From an uncultured Lachnospiraceae bacterium (GTDB lineage Bacteria; Bacillota; Clostridia; Lachnospirales; Lachnospiraceae), in NCBI GenBank assembly GCA_947630085.1, contig CANRGP010000002.1, positions 1 through 58,346 of the forward strand: 58,346 nucleotides of DNA, in the 5' to 3' direction. The position numbers were made by a program, and so were the translations under genes. The notes below the pieces were generated by a model, which was given only the letters and a program-made list of their open reading frames with translations, searched no databases and was not told the origin of the DNA. Below, piece by piece: positions 20,003-28,179 of this stretch (the first letter of the stretch is position 1; every line of letters starts with the position of its first letter).

Positions 20003-20031
20003 TTTTCAAACGGCGAGTTATGGTGTATACT
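20003..20031 (+). promoter_or_regulatory. probable promoter of fba
   Basis: TTTTCA (20003-20008), 17 nt, TATACT (20026-20031). The -35 box is weak and the -10 box good. Confidence 0.5.
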
Positions 20032-20115
20032 GTTAACAAATGACCGGGTACGGGGAGAACGGCTTCCGTGCTTCCGGGCCCGGAGAGAATTCTCAAGAAA
20101 ACGGAGGGTATCAAG

Positions 20116-20979
20116 ATGTTAGTATCTGCAACGGAAATGCTGAAAAAGGCAAAAGCAGGCCACTATGCGGTAGGCCAGTTCAACATCAACAACCTGGAGT
20201 GGACCAAGTCGATCCTGCAGACCGCGCAGGAACTGAATTCTCCGGTGATCCTGGGCGTGTCCGAGGGGGCCGGCAAGTATATGACCGGGTTTAAGACCGT
20301 GGCCGCGATGGTCGAGGCCATGATCGACGAGATGGGGATCACGGTTCCGGTTGCCCTGCATCTGGATCACGGCACCTACGAGGGCTGCTATAAGTGCATC
20401 AAGGCCGGCTTTTCCTCCATCATGTTCGACGGATCCCATTATCCCATCGAGGAGAATGTGGAGAAGACGAGGGAGCTGGTGAAGGTAGCCCATGCCATGG
20501 GACTTTCCATTGAGGCGGAGGTCGGCGCCATCGGCGGCGAGGAAGACGGCGTCGTCGGTATGGGAGAGTGCGCGGATCCCGACGAGTGCAAGGCGATCGC
20601 CGATCTGGGGATCGATTTCCTGGCTGCCGGCATCGGCAACATTCACGGCAAGTATCCGGCCAACTGGAAGGGCCTGAGCTTTGAGACTCTGGCGGCCATC
20701 CAGGAAAAGACCGGCGAGATGCCCCTGGTTCTTCACGGCGGTACGGGGATCCCGGCGGATATGATCCGCAAGGCGATCGACCTGGGCGTTGCCAAGATCA
20801 ATGTGAATACGGAGTGCCAGCTGTCCTTTGCCGCCGCTACCCGCAAGTATATCGAGGAAGGCAAGGACGAGCAGGGCAAGGGCTACGATCCGAGAAAACT
20901 CCTGGCTCCCGGCGCCGCGGCCATCAAGGAGACGGTGAAGGAAAAGATGGAGCTCTTCGGTTCCGTAGGAAAAGCCTGA
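20116..20979 (+). CDS. fba: class II fructose-bisphosphate aldolase
   Basis: A 287-residue Zn-dependent glycolytic aldolase splitting fructose-1,6-bisphosphate into DHAP and glyceraldehyde-3-phosphate. LHLDHGTYEGCYKCIKAGFSSIMFDGSH carries the catalytic Asp and metal His, and HGGTGIP and INVNTECQ form the phosphate-binding region. The start at 20116 with ACGGAGGGTATC upstream is preferred to the longer track ORF. Tagatose-bisphosphate aldolases look similar, but this form is most often Fba. Confidence 0.93.
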   Translation: MLVSATEMLKKAKAGHYAVGQFNINNLEWTKSILQTAQELNSPVILGVSEGAGKYMTGFKTVAAMVEAMIDEMGITVPVALHLDHGTYEGCYKCIKAGFSSIMFDGSHYPIEENVEKTRELVKVAHAMGLSIEAEVGAIGGEEDGVVGMGECADPDECKAIADLGIDFLAAGIGNIHGKYPANWKGLSFETLAAIQEKTGEMPLVLHGGTGIPADMIRKAIDLGVAKINVNTECQLSFAAATRKYIEEGKDEQGKGYDPRKLLAPGAAAIKETVKEKMELFGSVGKA

Positions 20980-20998
20980 AAGTTTTTTTAAAAAGTGC

Positions 20999-21027
20999 TT
21001 GCATTTTTCATGAAAATGGAGTATCGT
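20999..21027 (+). promoter_or_regulatory. possible promoter before glnN
   Basis: TTGCAT (20999-21004), 17 nt, TATCGT (21022-21027). The -10 is imperfect. A terminator-like hairpin begins only 18 nt after it. Confidence 0.4.
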
Positions 21028-21044
21028 AGTGTAATGTAGAACGA

Positions 21045-21080
21045 GGGCGTTCTCCTGATGCGGGGAGAACGCCCTTTTGT
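21045..21080 (+). terminator. terminator hairpin between fba and glnN
   Basis: GGGCGTTCTCC and GGAGAACGCCC form a perfect 11-bp stem with an 8-nt loop, followed by TTTTGTCT. It may simply end fba, or act as an attenuator in the glnN leader if the promoter at 20999 is used. Confidence 0.8.
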
Positions 21081-21162
21081 CTCATGGAAGCCGGGTTCTG
21101 CGGGGCCAAAGGGATTTGATGAGAGGTTCTGCATAAAGATAGAAATGAGGGGAAGAAAAACT

Positions 21163-23280
21163 ATGAGCGAGCTTGTAAATGTTGCTGAGATCTTCGGGAA
21201 AAACGTTTTTAATGAGACCGTTATGAAGGAACGCCTGCCCAAGGGCGTCTTCCGGAAACTGAAAAGGACCATCGAGGACGGCACCGAGCTGGATCCCTCC
21301 ATAGCGGATGTGGTTGCCCAGGCCATGAAGGAATGGGCGATCGAGAGAGGCGCGACGCACTATACGCACTGGTTCCAGCCGCTGACCGGAACGACCGCGG
21401 AGAAGCACGACTCCTTCATCTCGGCGCCGGATTCCGAGGGCAAGGTGCTTATGGAGTTTTCGGGCAAGGAGCTGGTAAAGGGCGAGCCGGATGCATCGTC
21501 CTTCCCGTCCGGCGGCCTTCGCGCTACCTTTGAGGCAAGAGGCTATACGGCCTGGGACTGCACATCGCCGGCATTTCTCCGTGAGGACGCGGCAGGCGTG
21601 ACGCTCTGCATTCCTACGGCCTTCTGTTCCTATAAAGGCGAGGCGCTGGATCAGAAGACACCGCTTCTGCGTTCCATGCAGGCGATCGACAAGCAGGCCC
21701 TTCGTATCCTGCGGCTGTTCGGAAACACCACGTCCAAGAGGGTGGTTCCGTCTGTGGGACCGGAGCAGGAGTATTTCCTGGTCGACCGCGCCAAATATCT
21801 GCAGAGGAAGGATCTGATCTACGCCGGCCGCACCCTGTTCGGAGCGATGCCTCCCAAGGGCCAGGAGCTGGAGGACCATTATTTCGGCGCGATCCGTGAG
21901 AGGATCGGCGCGTATATGAACGAGGTCAATAAAGAGCTGTGGAAACTGGGCGTGACCGCCAAGACCCAGCACAACGAGGTGGCTCCGGCGCAGCATGAGC
22001 TCGCTCCCGTTTACGATCAGGCCAATCTGGCGGTGGATCATAACCAGATGGTCATGGAGACGCTTAAGAAGGTAGCCGGCCGCCACGGCCTGACCTGCCT
22101 GCTTCATGAGAAGCCCTTTGCCGGCGTCAACGGATCCGGAAAGCACAACAACTGGTCCCTGACATCGGACGACGGCATCAATATGCTGAACCCCGGGGAC
22201 ACGCCGCATGAGAACATCCAGTTCCTTCTGGTTCTCGGCTGCATCATGAAGGCCATTGACAAGCACGCGGATCTGCTCCGCGAATCCGCTTCCGATGTAG
22301 GAAATGACCACAGGCTGGGCGCGAACGAGGCGCCGCCCGCCATTATTTCCATATTTGTAGGCGAGCAGCTGGAGGATGTGATCAACCAGCTCTGCAATAC
22401 CGGAGAAGCCACGCACTCCAAGAGCGGCGGCAAGCTTTCCACCGGCGTCGCCACACTTCCGGATCTGGACAAAGACGCCACCGACCGCAACCGCACGTCG
22501 CCGTTCGCGTTCACCGGAAATAAATTTGAGTTCCGTATGGTAGGTTCCTCCGACTCCATCGCGCCGCCCAACGTGGTACTGAATACCATCGTCGCCGAGG
22601 CGTTCAAGGAGGCAGCCGATGAGCTTGAAAAAGCCGAAGACTTTGATATGGCTGTTCATGATATGATCAAGCAGCTGCTGGCGGATCACCGCCGCGTGAT
22701 CTTCAACGGAGACGGATATTCCGACGAGTGGATAGCGGAAGCCGAGAAGAGAGGACTTCCCAATATCCGTTCCATGGTGGACGCGATCCCCAGCCTGATC
22801 ACCGACAAGGCCGTGAAGCTGTACGAGACATTCGGCGTATTCACCAGGGCGGAGCTGGAATCCCGCGTTGAGGTGGAATACGAGGCATACGCCAAGACCA
22901 TCAACATTGAAGCCCGCACAATGATCGATATGGCCGGAAAGCAGATCATCCCGGCGGTGATCCGGTACACGGCCGTGCTGGCGGACTCGATCAATAAAGT
23001 GAAATCCGCCTGCCCGGATGCGGACGTGAGCGTCCAGGCAGAGCTTCTGGCAGAGACCTCCGATCTGCTTGCCGAGATGAAGACGGCCCTTTCCGATCTG
23101 CAGTCTGTCACCGAGGAGAGCTTTGCTCTCAGAGACGCCTGCGCCTGCGCACACGCGTACCATGAGAAGGTGGTTCCCGCGATGGCGGCCCTGCGTTCCC
23201 CGGCGGATAAGCTGGAAATGATCGTGGATAAAGAGCTGTGGCCGTTCCCCAGCTATGGAGATCTGATCTTCGAGGTGTGA
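21163..23280 (+). CDS. glnN: glutamine synthetase type III
   Basis: A 705-residue ATP-dependent ammonia-assimilating enzyme of the large GSIII class. [42 protein letters not shown] and [21 protein letters not shown] are GSIII metal, substrate and nucleotide motifs. The ATG at 21163 (GAGGGGAAG upstream) is chosen over the longer track ORF, whose first part crosses the terminator. It lies convergent to luxS and shares its terminator. Confidence 0.95.
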   Translation: MSELVNVAEIFGKNVFNETVMKERLPKGVFRKLKRTIEDGTELDPSIADVVAQAMKEWAIERGATHYTHWFQPLTGTTAEKHDSFISAPDSEGKVLMEFSGKELVKGEPDASSFPSGGLRATFEARGYTAWDCTSPAFLREDAAGVTLCIPTAFCSYKGEALDQKTPLLRSMQAIDKQALRILRLFGNTTSKRVVPSVGPEQEYFLVDRAKYLQRKDLIYAGRTLFGAMPPKGQELEDHYFGAIRERIGAYMNEVNKELWKLGVTAKTQHNEVAPAQHELAPVYDQANLAVDHNQMVMETLKKVAGRHGLTCLLHEKPFAGVNGSGKHNNWSLTSDDGINMLNPGDTPHENIQFLLVLGCIMKAIDKHADLLRESASDVGNDHRLGANEAPPAIISIFVGEQLEDVINQLCNTGEATHSKSGGKLSTGVATLPDLDKDATDRNRTSPFAFTGNKFEFRMVGSSDSIAPPNVVLNTIVAEAFKEAADELEKAEDFDMAVHDMIKQLLADHRRVIFNGDGYSDEWIAEAEKRGLPNIRSMVDAIPSLITDKAVKLYETFGVFTRAELESRVEVEYEAYAKTINIEARTMIDMAGKQIIPAVIRYTAVLADSINKVKSACPDADVSVQAELLAETSDLLAEMKTALSDLQSVTEESFALRDACACAHAYHEKVVPAMAALRSPADKLEMIVDKELWPFPSYGDLIFEV

Positions 23281-23330
23281 TCATTGCCGTTCGTCAATTC
23301 CTGTGGGGGGATTGGATACAAAAAAAGACT

Positions 23331-23358
23331 GCCGCTCAGCTGAGCGGCGGCCTTTTTT
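23331..23358. terminator. bidirectional terminator between glnN and luxS
   Basis: GCCGCTCA and TGAGCGGC pair tightly, with an A run on the left and CCTTTTTTA on the right, so both strands show stem plus T run. It serves convergent glnN and luxS. Confidence 0.85.
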
Positions 23359-23370
23359 ATTCTTCGCCGT

Positions 23371-23865
23371 CTACGCGTCTTCCGCGTCTTCCGGGTATCT
23401 CAGCCGGTCCTCGGTCAGGTTCTCCATGACTTCATGGAGAAATTTTTGGGCGTAATATTTCGCCATGGGGAGATTCATGTCCAGGAAATTCCCGCAGTCG
23501 CGCGCCTGCGCGCCGGGGATCGGGCCTTCCCAGCCGCTTATAAAAAGAAACATTTCCCGGATGAGCGGCGCGATATCACCCGAATCATAATCGCCGGACA
23601 GCAGCAGATAGAAGCCGGTACGGCAGCCCATGGGCCCAAAATACAGGATGCGGTCCTTCCATGCGGGGTCATTGCGCAGGAAGGTGGCGCCGAGATGCTC
23701 GATGGCATGGACCTCCGCGGTGTTCATGACCGGCTCAAAGTTGGGCCGCGTCATACGGATATCGAAGGTGGTGACAACGGCATCTCCCGCCCTGTCTTTG
23801 CGGGACACATAAATGCCGGGGAGAAGCTTTAAGTGGTTTATGGTGAAGCTGGTGATCTTTTCCAT
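23371..23865 (-). CDS. luxS: S-ribosylhomocysteine lyase
   Basis: A 164-residue Fe-dependent enzyme that cleaves S-ribosylhomocysteine to homocysteine and DPD, the AI-2 precursor. The metal ligands are His53 and His57 in HAIEH plus Cys124 in ARDCGN, with Glu56 and the catalytic Cys81 in MGCRTGFYLL. The start at 23865 (MEKITSF, AAGGAG upstream) is preferred to the track start at 23895. Together with metK upstream it fits the activated methyl cycle. Confidence 0.95.
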   Translation of the reverse strand: MEKITSFTINHLKLLPGIYVSRKDRAGDAVVTTFDIRMTRPNFEPVMNTAEVHAIEHLGATFLRNDPAWKDRILYFGPMGCRTGFYLLLSGDYDSGDIAPLIREMFLFISGWEGPIPGAQARDCGNFLDMNLPMAKYYAQKFLHEVMENLTEDRLRYPEDAEDA

Positions 23866-24066
23866 GGAAATCTCCTTTTCTGCATATTGGCGCATTGCTT
23901 CTATATAAAATCTTTGGTTCCCGGTACGGGCCGGCCCTTCCGCCTGCGGTGCGGGGCCCCCGATATCTCCAGTATAATAGAGCGAATGGGAAATGACAAT
24001 GAATTTCTGCCATTCTTTCCGGTTTTCTGCATAGATATGGAAGGAGAGAAAAAAGGGGCTTTCGGG

Positions 24067-26772
24067 ATGAAAGAATGGTATCGCTGCACGGCCGGAGAGG
24101 TCTTAGAGGCCCTTCGGGTGACACCTCAGGGGATGAGCGAAGAACAGGCGAGGGAGCGCAGGCAGGAATACGGGGAGAACCGCATCAGGGAGCCCGGACG
24201 CAAGTCCGCGTTTCGTGTATTCCTGGAGCAGTTTGAGGATCTGCTGGTGGTGATCCTGATCGGGGCCGCCGTTATCTCCATGCTGACGGACAACGTGGAG
24301 AGCACGGTGGTCATTTTTGCGGTTATTCTGCTCAACGCCATCCTTGGGACCGTTCAGCACGAGAGAGCGGAAAAATCTCTGGAAAGTCTCCGCGCCCTGT
24401 CATCGCCAACGGCCAGGGTAAGGAGGGACGGGGTGAGGCGTGAGATCCCTTCCTCCGAGGTGGTGGTAGGCGATATCCTGTATCTGGAGGCCGGCGATAT
24501 GGTAGCGGCCGACGCCCGCGTGATCCGGTGCACGTCTCTTCGGGTAAACGAAAGCTCCCTCACAGGAGAGTCGGGGCCCGTGGAGAAGGACATAAAGCCG
24601 CTTCCGGCCAGGGTCCCTCTTGCGGAGAGGAGAAGCATGGTGTATTCCGGATCACTGGTCACGGCGGGAGTGGGAACCGCCGTTGTGACGGCGACCGGCA
24701 TGGATACGGAGATCGGTACGATCGCCTCTTTGATGGATACGGCAAAGGAAAAGAAGACGCCGCTCCAGATCAGCCTGGACCAGTTCAGCAGCAGGCTTGC
24801 CGCCGCGATCCTGGTGATATGCCTGATCGTTTTCGGTCTGAGCGTTTACCGCAATATGACGGTTCTGGATTCGCTGCTGTTCGCGGTGGCGCTGGCGGTG
24901 GCCGCGATCCCGGAGGCTCTGGGTTCCATCGTTACCATAGTCCAGGCGATGGGAACTCAGAAAATGGCAAAGGAAAACGCGATCATCAAAGACCTGAAAG
25001 CGGTAGAAAGCCTGGGCTGCGTGTCGGTGATATGTACAGATAAAACGGGGACCCTGACGCAGAACCGGATGAAGGTGGAGGAGGTAACAGTGGCAGGGCA
25101 GCGGATCCCCGCCGGGAAGCTGGATCCGTCCGTGCCCGTCCACAGCCGCTTCCTGGAAGCCTGTACGCTTGTCAACGATTCGGAGATCTCCCCGGAGCAG
25201 GGGGAGAGGCGGGAAAACGCGGCGAATCGGAGCGGAGGGGCGGGCGTGGGAGATGCCACGGAGCTGGCGCTTCTGGAGCTGGTACGCGGCTGCGGGCTTT
25301 CGCCGGAGCGGATCCGGGCCAGATATCCGCGGATTGGGGAGATCCCCTTTGATTCCGAGAGAAAAATGATGAGCACGCTGCACCGCAGCGGAAGCGAGCG
25401 GATCCTTTTCTGCAAGGGCGGTATGGATATCTTATTGGGGAAATGCACCCGGATCGCGGACAACGACGGCGTGAGAAGGATGAGCCGGGCGGACAGAGAC
25501 TTTCTTTTTATGCAGAGCGCGGCCTGCTCGCGCAGGGGCCTGCGCGTTCTGGCGGCGGCCTACCGGATCCTGCCCCGGGACGAAAAGGATATCCGAGAGG
25601 ACGATCTGATATTTGCGGGAATGGCGGCGATGATGGATCCGCCGAGGCCGGAGAGCGTGCAGGCGGTGGCCGATGCCAGGAGGGCGGGAATACGTCCCGT
25701 TATGATCACCGGCGACCATAAGCTGACCGCCGCCGCAGTCGCGGAACAGATCGGGATCCTTGACAGAGGCAGGCCGCAGGGAGAGGGAGTGACGACGGGG
25801 GCCGAGCTGGACGCCATGGAGGAGAAGGAGCTGGAGGATAGGCTGGAAGACATCAGTGTCTATGCCCGCGTGACTCCCCGCCATAAATTAAGAATCGTAA
25901 AAGCCTGGCAGAAAAAAGGAAATATCGTGGCCATGACGGGGGACGGCGTGAATGATGCCCCGGCTCTCAAACAGGCCGATATCGGAGTGGCGATGGGGCA
26001 GAACGGGACCGAGGTGTCGAAGGACGCCGCCGACATGATCCTGGCGGACGACAATTTCGCAACGATCATCAAGGCCGTCGCCAACGGACGGAATGTTTAC
26101 CGCAACATCCGCAACGCCATTCAGTTTTTGCTTTCCGGAAATATGGCGGGGATCCTGTGCGTCTTATACACGACGCTGCTCGCTTTTCCGCTTCCGTTCG
26201 CGCCGGTCCATCTGCTCTTTATCAATCTGCTCACGGATTCGCTCCCGGCGGTCGCCATCGGCATGGAACCGGCGGAGAGGGGGCTTTTGGATCTGCCGCC
26301 CAGAAATCCGGGGAAGGGGATCCTGACGGGAAGATTTCTTCGGGATCTTCTGGTGCAGGGGGGCCTGATCGCATTTTGTACGCTGTGCGCTTACCATATC
26401 GGGCTGCTGGGATTTCCGGAAGTGCGGCCGGAGATTGCCGGCTGGAACAGAATTTCCGTCTGCGGCAATGCCGCGGCAAGCACGATGGCCTTTGCCACGC
26501 TGACGCTGGCCCGGCTTTTCCACGGCTTCAACTGCCGGGGCAGCCGTTCGGTCCTGCGGCTCGGACTGTTCGCCAACCGCTATACGGTCCTTGCTTTTTT
26601 GACGGGCGTGTTTCTTCTGGCGGCCGCTCTGTTCGTTCCCGGACTCCAGTCCATGTTCGCGGTCGCGGATCTGAGTGTCCCGCAGCTCTGCACGGTGGCA
26701 TTTCTGGCTTTTTTCCCCACAGCCGTGATCCAAATGTGGCGGATCGTGAGGGAATTCTGCACAGTTATCTGA
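24067..26772 (+). CDS. cation-transporting P-type ATPase (Ca2+ type)
   Basis: A 901-residue P2-type ATPase with N-terminal cation ATPase domain, SLTGESGPVEK actuator motif, phosphorylation motif DKTGTLTQNRM, MTGDGVNDAPALKQADIGVAMG hinge and about ten membrane helices. AAIPEALGSIVTI in helix 4 matches the PEGL-like Ca2+ site of PMR1/SERCA-type pumps with A in place of G. The start at 24067 has AGGGG 8 nt upstream; earlier ATGs are less well placed. It is divergent from luxS. The ion is inferred from family resemblance. Confidence 0.88.
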   Translation: MKEWYRCTAGEVLEALRVTPQGMSEEQARERRQEYGENRIREPGRKSAFRVFLEQFEDLLVVILIGAAVISMLTDNVESTVVIFAVILLNAILGTVQHERAEKSLESLRALSSPTARVRRDGVRREIPSSEVVVGDILYLEAGDMVAADARVIRCTSLRVNESSLTGESGPVEKDIKPLPARVPLAERRSMVYSGSLVTAGVGTAVVTATGMDTEIGTIASLMDTAKEKKTPLQISLDQFSSRLAAAILVICLIVFGLSVYRNMTVLDSLLFAVALAVAAIPEALGSIVTIVQAMGTQKMAKENAIIKDLKAVESLGCVSVICTDKTGTLTQNRMKVEEVTVAGQRIPAGKLDPSVPVHSRFLEACTLVNDSEISPEQGERRENAANRSGGAGVGDATELALLELVRGCGLSPERIRARYPRIGEIPFDSERKMMSTLHRSGSERILFCKGGMDILLGKCTRIADNDGVRRMSRADRDFLFMQSAACSRRGLRVLAAAYRILPRDEKDIREDDLIFAGMAAMMDPPRPESVQAVADARRAGIRPVMITGDHKLTAAAVAEQIGILDRGRPQGEGVTTGAELDAMEEKELEDRLEDISVYARVTPRHKLRIVKAWQKKGNIVAMTGDGVNDAPALKQADIGVAMGQNGTEVSKDAADMILADDNFATIIKAVANGRNVYRNIRNAIQFLLSGNMAGILCVLYTTLLAFPLPFAPVHLLFINLLTDSLPAVAIGMEPAERGLLDLPPRNPGKGILTGRFLRDLLVQGGLIAFCTLCAYHIGLLGFPEVRPEIAGWNRISVCGNAAASTMAFATLTLARLFHGFNCRGSRSVLRLGLFANRYTVLAFLTGVFLLAAALFVPGLQSMFAVADLSVPQLCTVAFLAFFPTAVIQMWRIVREFCTVI

Positions 26773-26791
26773 AAATATGCCGTGTTTTGCC

Positions 26792-26820
26792 TTGTAAAAT
26801 GGGATTCCGTGTGCTATTCT
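26792..26820 (+). promoter_or_regulatory. promoter of the FAH-family gene
   Basis: TTGTAA (26792-26797), 17 nt, TATTCT (26815-26820), 59 nt before the start codon. Confidence 0.55.
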
Positions 26821-26878
26821 GTTAAACAGGGACGGCTTGGGGAAAGCGGCAGAAAAAGCCGCCCGGAAGGAGAACATC

Positions 26879-27772
26879 ATGAAGCTGGTCACGTATGAGG
26901 TGGAGAAGAAGCAGTGCCTGGGCATTTTTAACGGGGACAGCAGTTATATTTTCCCTTTGAAGAGCCTGGGAATGGACTATCGGACCATGGAGGAGGCCAT
27001 CGCCGGGATGTGCGAGTCGGAGAAGCAGCTTTTGAATTACACGGCGGGAAAGGATCCGTGGGAGGTTTCCGGCGCGGCCAGGAGAGATGAGGTGAGAATC
27101 CTCGCCCCGATCCTTCAGCCGGCCCGGGATGTGATCTGCCTCGGGCTGAATTACAGGAAGCACGCCGAGGAATCCGCCCGGTATAAGCATGAGGAATTCT
27201 CCGGAGAGATCCCGGATGCGGTATATTTTTCCAAACGCGTGAACCGCTCCACCGGCGACGGGGAGACGATCCCCAGCCATTCGGATATGACGGAGAAGCT
27301 GGATTACGAGGTGGAACTGGCGGTGATCCTTGGCAGGGATGCCTGCCGGATCACGGAGGAGGAAGCGGAGGAATACATATTCGGATACACCATTATCAAC
27401 GATGTCAGCGCCCGTGATGTGCAGATGCGCCACCGACAGTGGTTTTTGGGGAAGAGCCTGGACGGCTTTCTCCCCATGGGGCCGTGCATCGTATCCGCCG
27501 ACGAGATCGGCTACCCCCCGAAGCTGGCGATCCGTTCTTATGTAAACGGCCAGCTGCGCCAGAACAGCAATACGGAGAATCTGATTTTCGATATCGGATA
27601 TGTGCTCCGCGAGCTTTCCGCGGGGATGACCCTGAAGGCCGGGACGATCATTGCCCTGGGAACTCCCGACGGGGTGGGAATGGGCTTTGACCCGCCCAGA
27701 TTTCTGAAGCCCGGCGACGAGGTGGTGTGCGAGATCGAGGGGATCGGACGGCTGACAAACCGGGTGGAATGA
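26879..27772 (+). CDS. fumarylacetoacetate hydrolase family protein
   Basis: A 297-residue cytoplasmic metal-dependent hydrolase/decarboxylase/isomerase. CLGLNYRKHAEES, LDYEVELAVILG with the metal-binding ExE, and YTIINDVSARDVQ are the family core. The start at 26879 has GGAAGGAG upstream. The substrate cannot be assigned; relatives include 2-hydroxyhepta-dienedioate isomerases, oxaloacetate decarboxylases and acylpyruvases. It is a single gene with its own promoter and terminator. Confidence 0.88.
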   Translation: MKLVTYEVEKKQCLGIFNGDSSYIFPLKSLGMDYRTMEEAIAGMCESEKQLLNYTAGKDPWEVSGAARRDEVRILAPILQPARDVICLGLNYRKHAEESARYKHEEFSGEIPDAVYFSKRVNRSTGDGETIPSHSDMTEKLDYEVELAVILGRDACRITEEEAEEYIFGYTIINDVSARDVQMRHRQWFLGKSLDGFLPMGPCIVSADEIGYPPKLAIRSYVNGQLRQNSNTENLIFDIGYVLRELSAGMTLKAGTIIALGTPDGVGMGFDPPRFLKPGDEVVCEIEGIGRLTNRVE

Positions 27773-27797
27773 GTGTGATTCTTGAGAAAGTTTTTTC

Positions 27798-27831
27798 TCC
27801 GGGCAGGACTCCTGCCCGGAATTGTTTTTTT
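27798..27831 (+). terminator. intrinsic terminator of the FAH-family gene
   Basis: TCCGGGCAGG and CCTGCCCGGA form a perfect 10-bp stem with loop ACT, followed by ATTGTTTTTTT. Confidence 0.92.
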
Positions 27832-27836
27832 AAGAA

Positions 27837-27858
27837 GAGATACCCCGCAAGGTATCTC
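27837..27858. repeat. hairpin upstream of the surface-protein promoter
   Basis: GAGATACC and GGTATCTC form a perfect 8-bp inverted repeat with loop CCGCAA, between the FAH terminator and the next promoter. A T-rich tract follows at some distance. It may be a second terminator or a protein site. Confidence 0.45.
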
Positions 27859-27905
27859 GCGAGGGTGATTTTTAGGATTTTTTTCAATGTTTTCAATATT
27901 TTTTC

Positions 27906-27934
27906 TTGTATTTAACAGGAAGAAGCGCTATAAT
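27906..27934 (+). promoter_or_regulatory. promoter of the surface-protein transcript
   Basis: TTGTAT (27906-27911), 17 nt, perfect TATAAT (27929-27934). It implies a 5' leader of about 240 nt. Confidence 0.8.
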
Positions 27935-27941
27935 TAGGGCG

Positions 27942-28174
27942 AAAGAAAGATAAGAGGGGGCGAGAGCATCTGAAAACAGGAAACAAAGAGGTGTCTTTGC
28001 GGGTATCACTCTCATAGTCCGAGCCGCGTGGCCTGTGAGGGGGAGACGCAGGATACGACGTAGTTGGAGCACCAGAATGGCGTGATATTCAGAGACCGTG
28101 TCAGCCGGCCCTGAAGCGAGGCAGGCAGGAATCTGCCGCATATGGATCACCCTGAGATCAGGGAGTTAGGAGGA
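27942..28174 (+). promoter_or_regulatory. long structured 5' leader RNA of unknown class
   Basis: The leader between promoter and ATG contains several perfect short helices: CAAAGA/TCTTTG with loop GGTG (27984-27999), CTCTCA/TGAGGG (28010-28015 with 28036-28041), GGCAG/CTGCC with loop GAAT (28124-28137), and CCCTG/CAGGG with loop AGAT (28150-28163) placed 5 nt before the AGGAGGA ribosome binding site. No ORF is evident. It did not match the cores of the c-di-GMP, SAM, TPP, guanidine or cobalamin riboswitches as I recall them. Confidence 0.5.
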
Positions 28175-28179
28175 TAATT

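Noticed and set aside
21082-23163. Minus-strand ORF of 693 residues
   Set aside because: Shadow of glnN, which has all GSIII motifs; the antisense product shows no domain.
27942-28174. c-di-GMP-I or -II, TPP or guanidine riboswitch
   Set aside because: Segments such as GAGACGCA and CCTGAGA recall these classes, but their conserved cores are not present in the right order.
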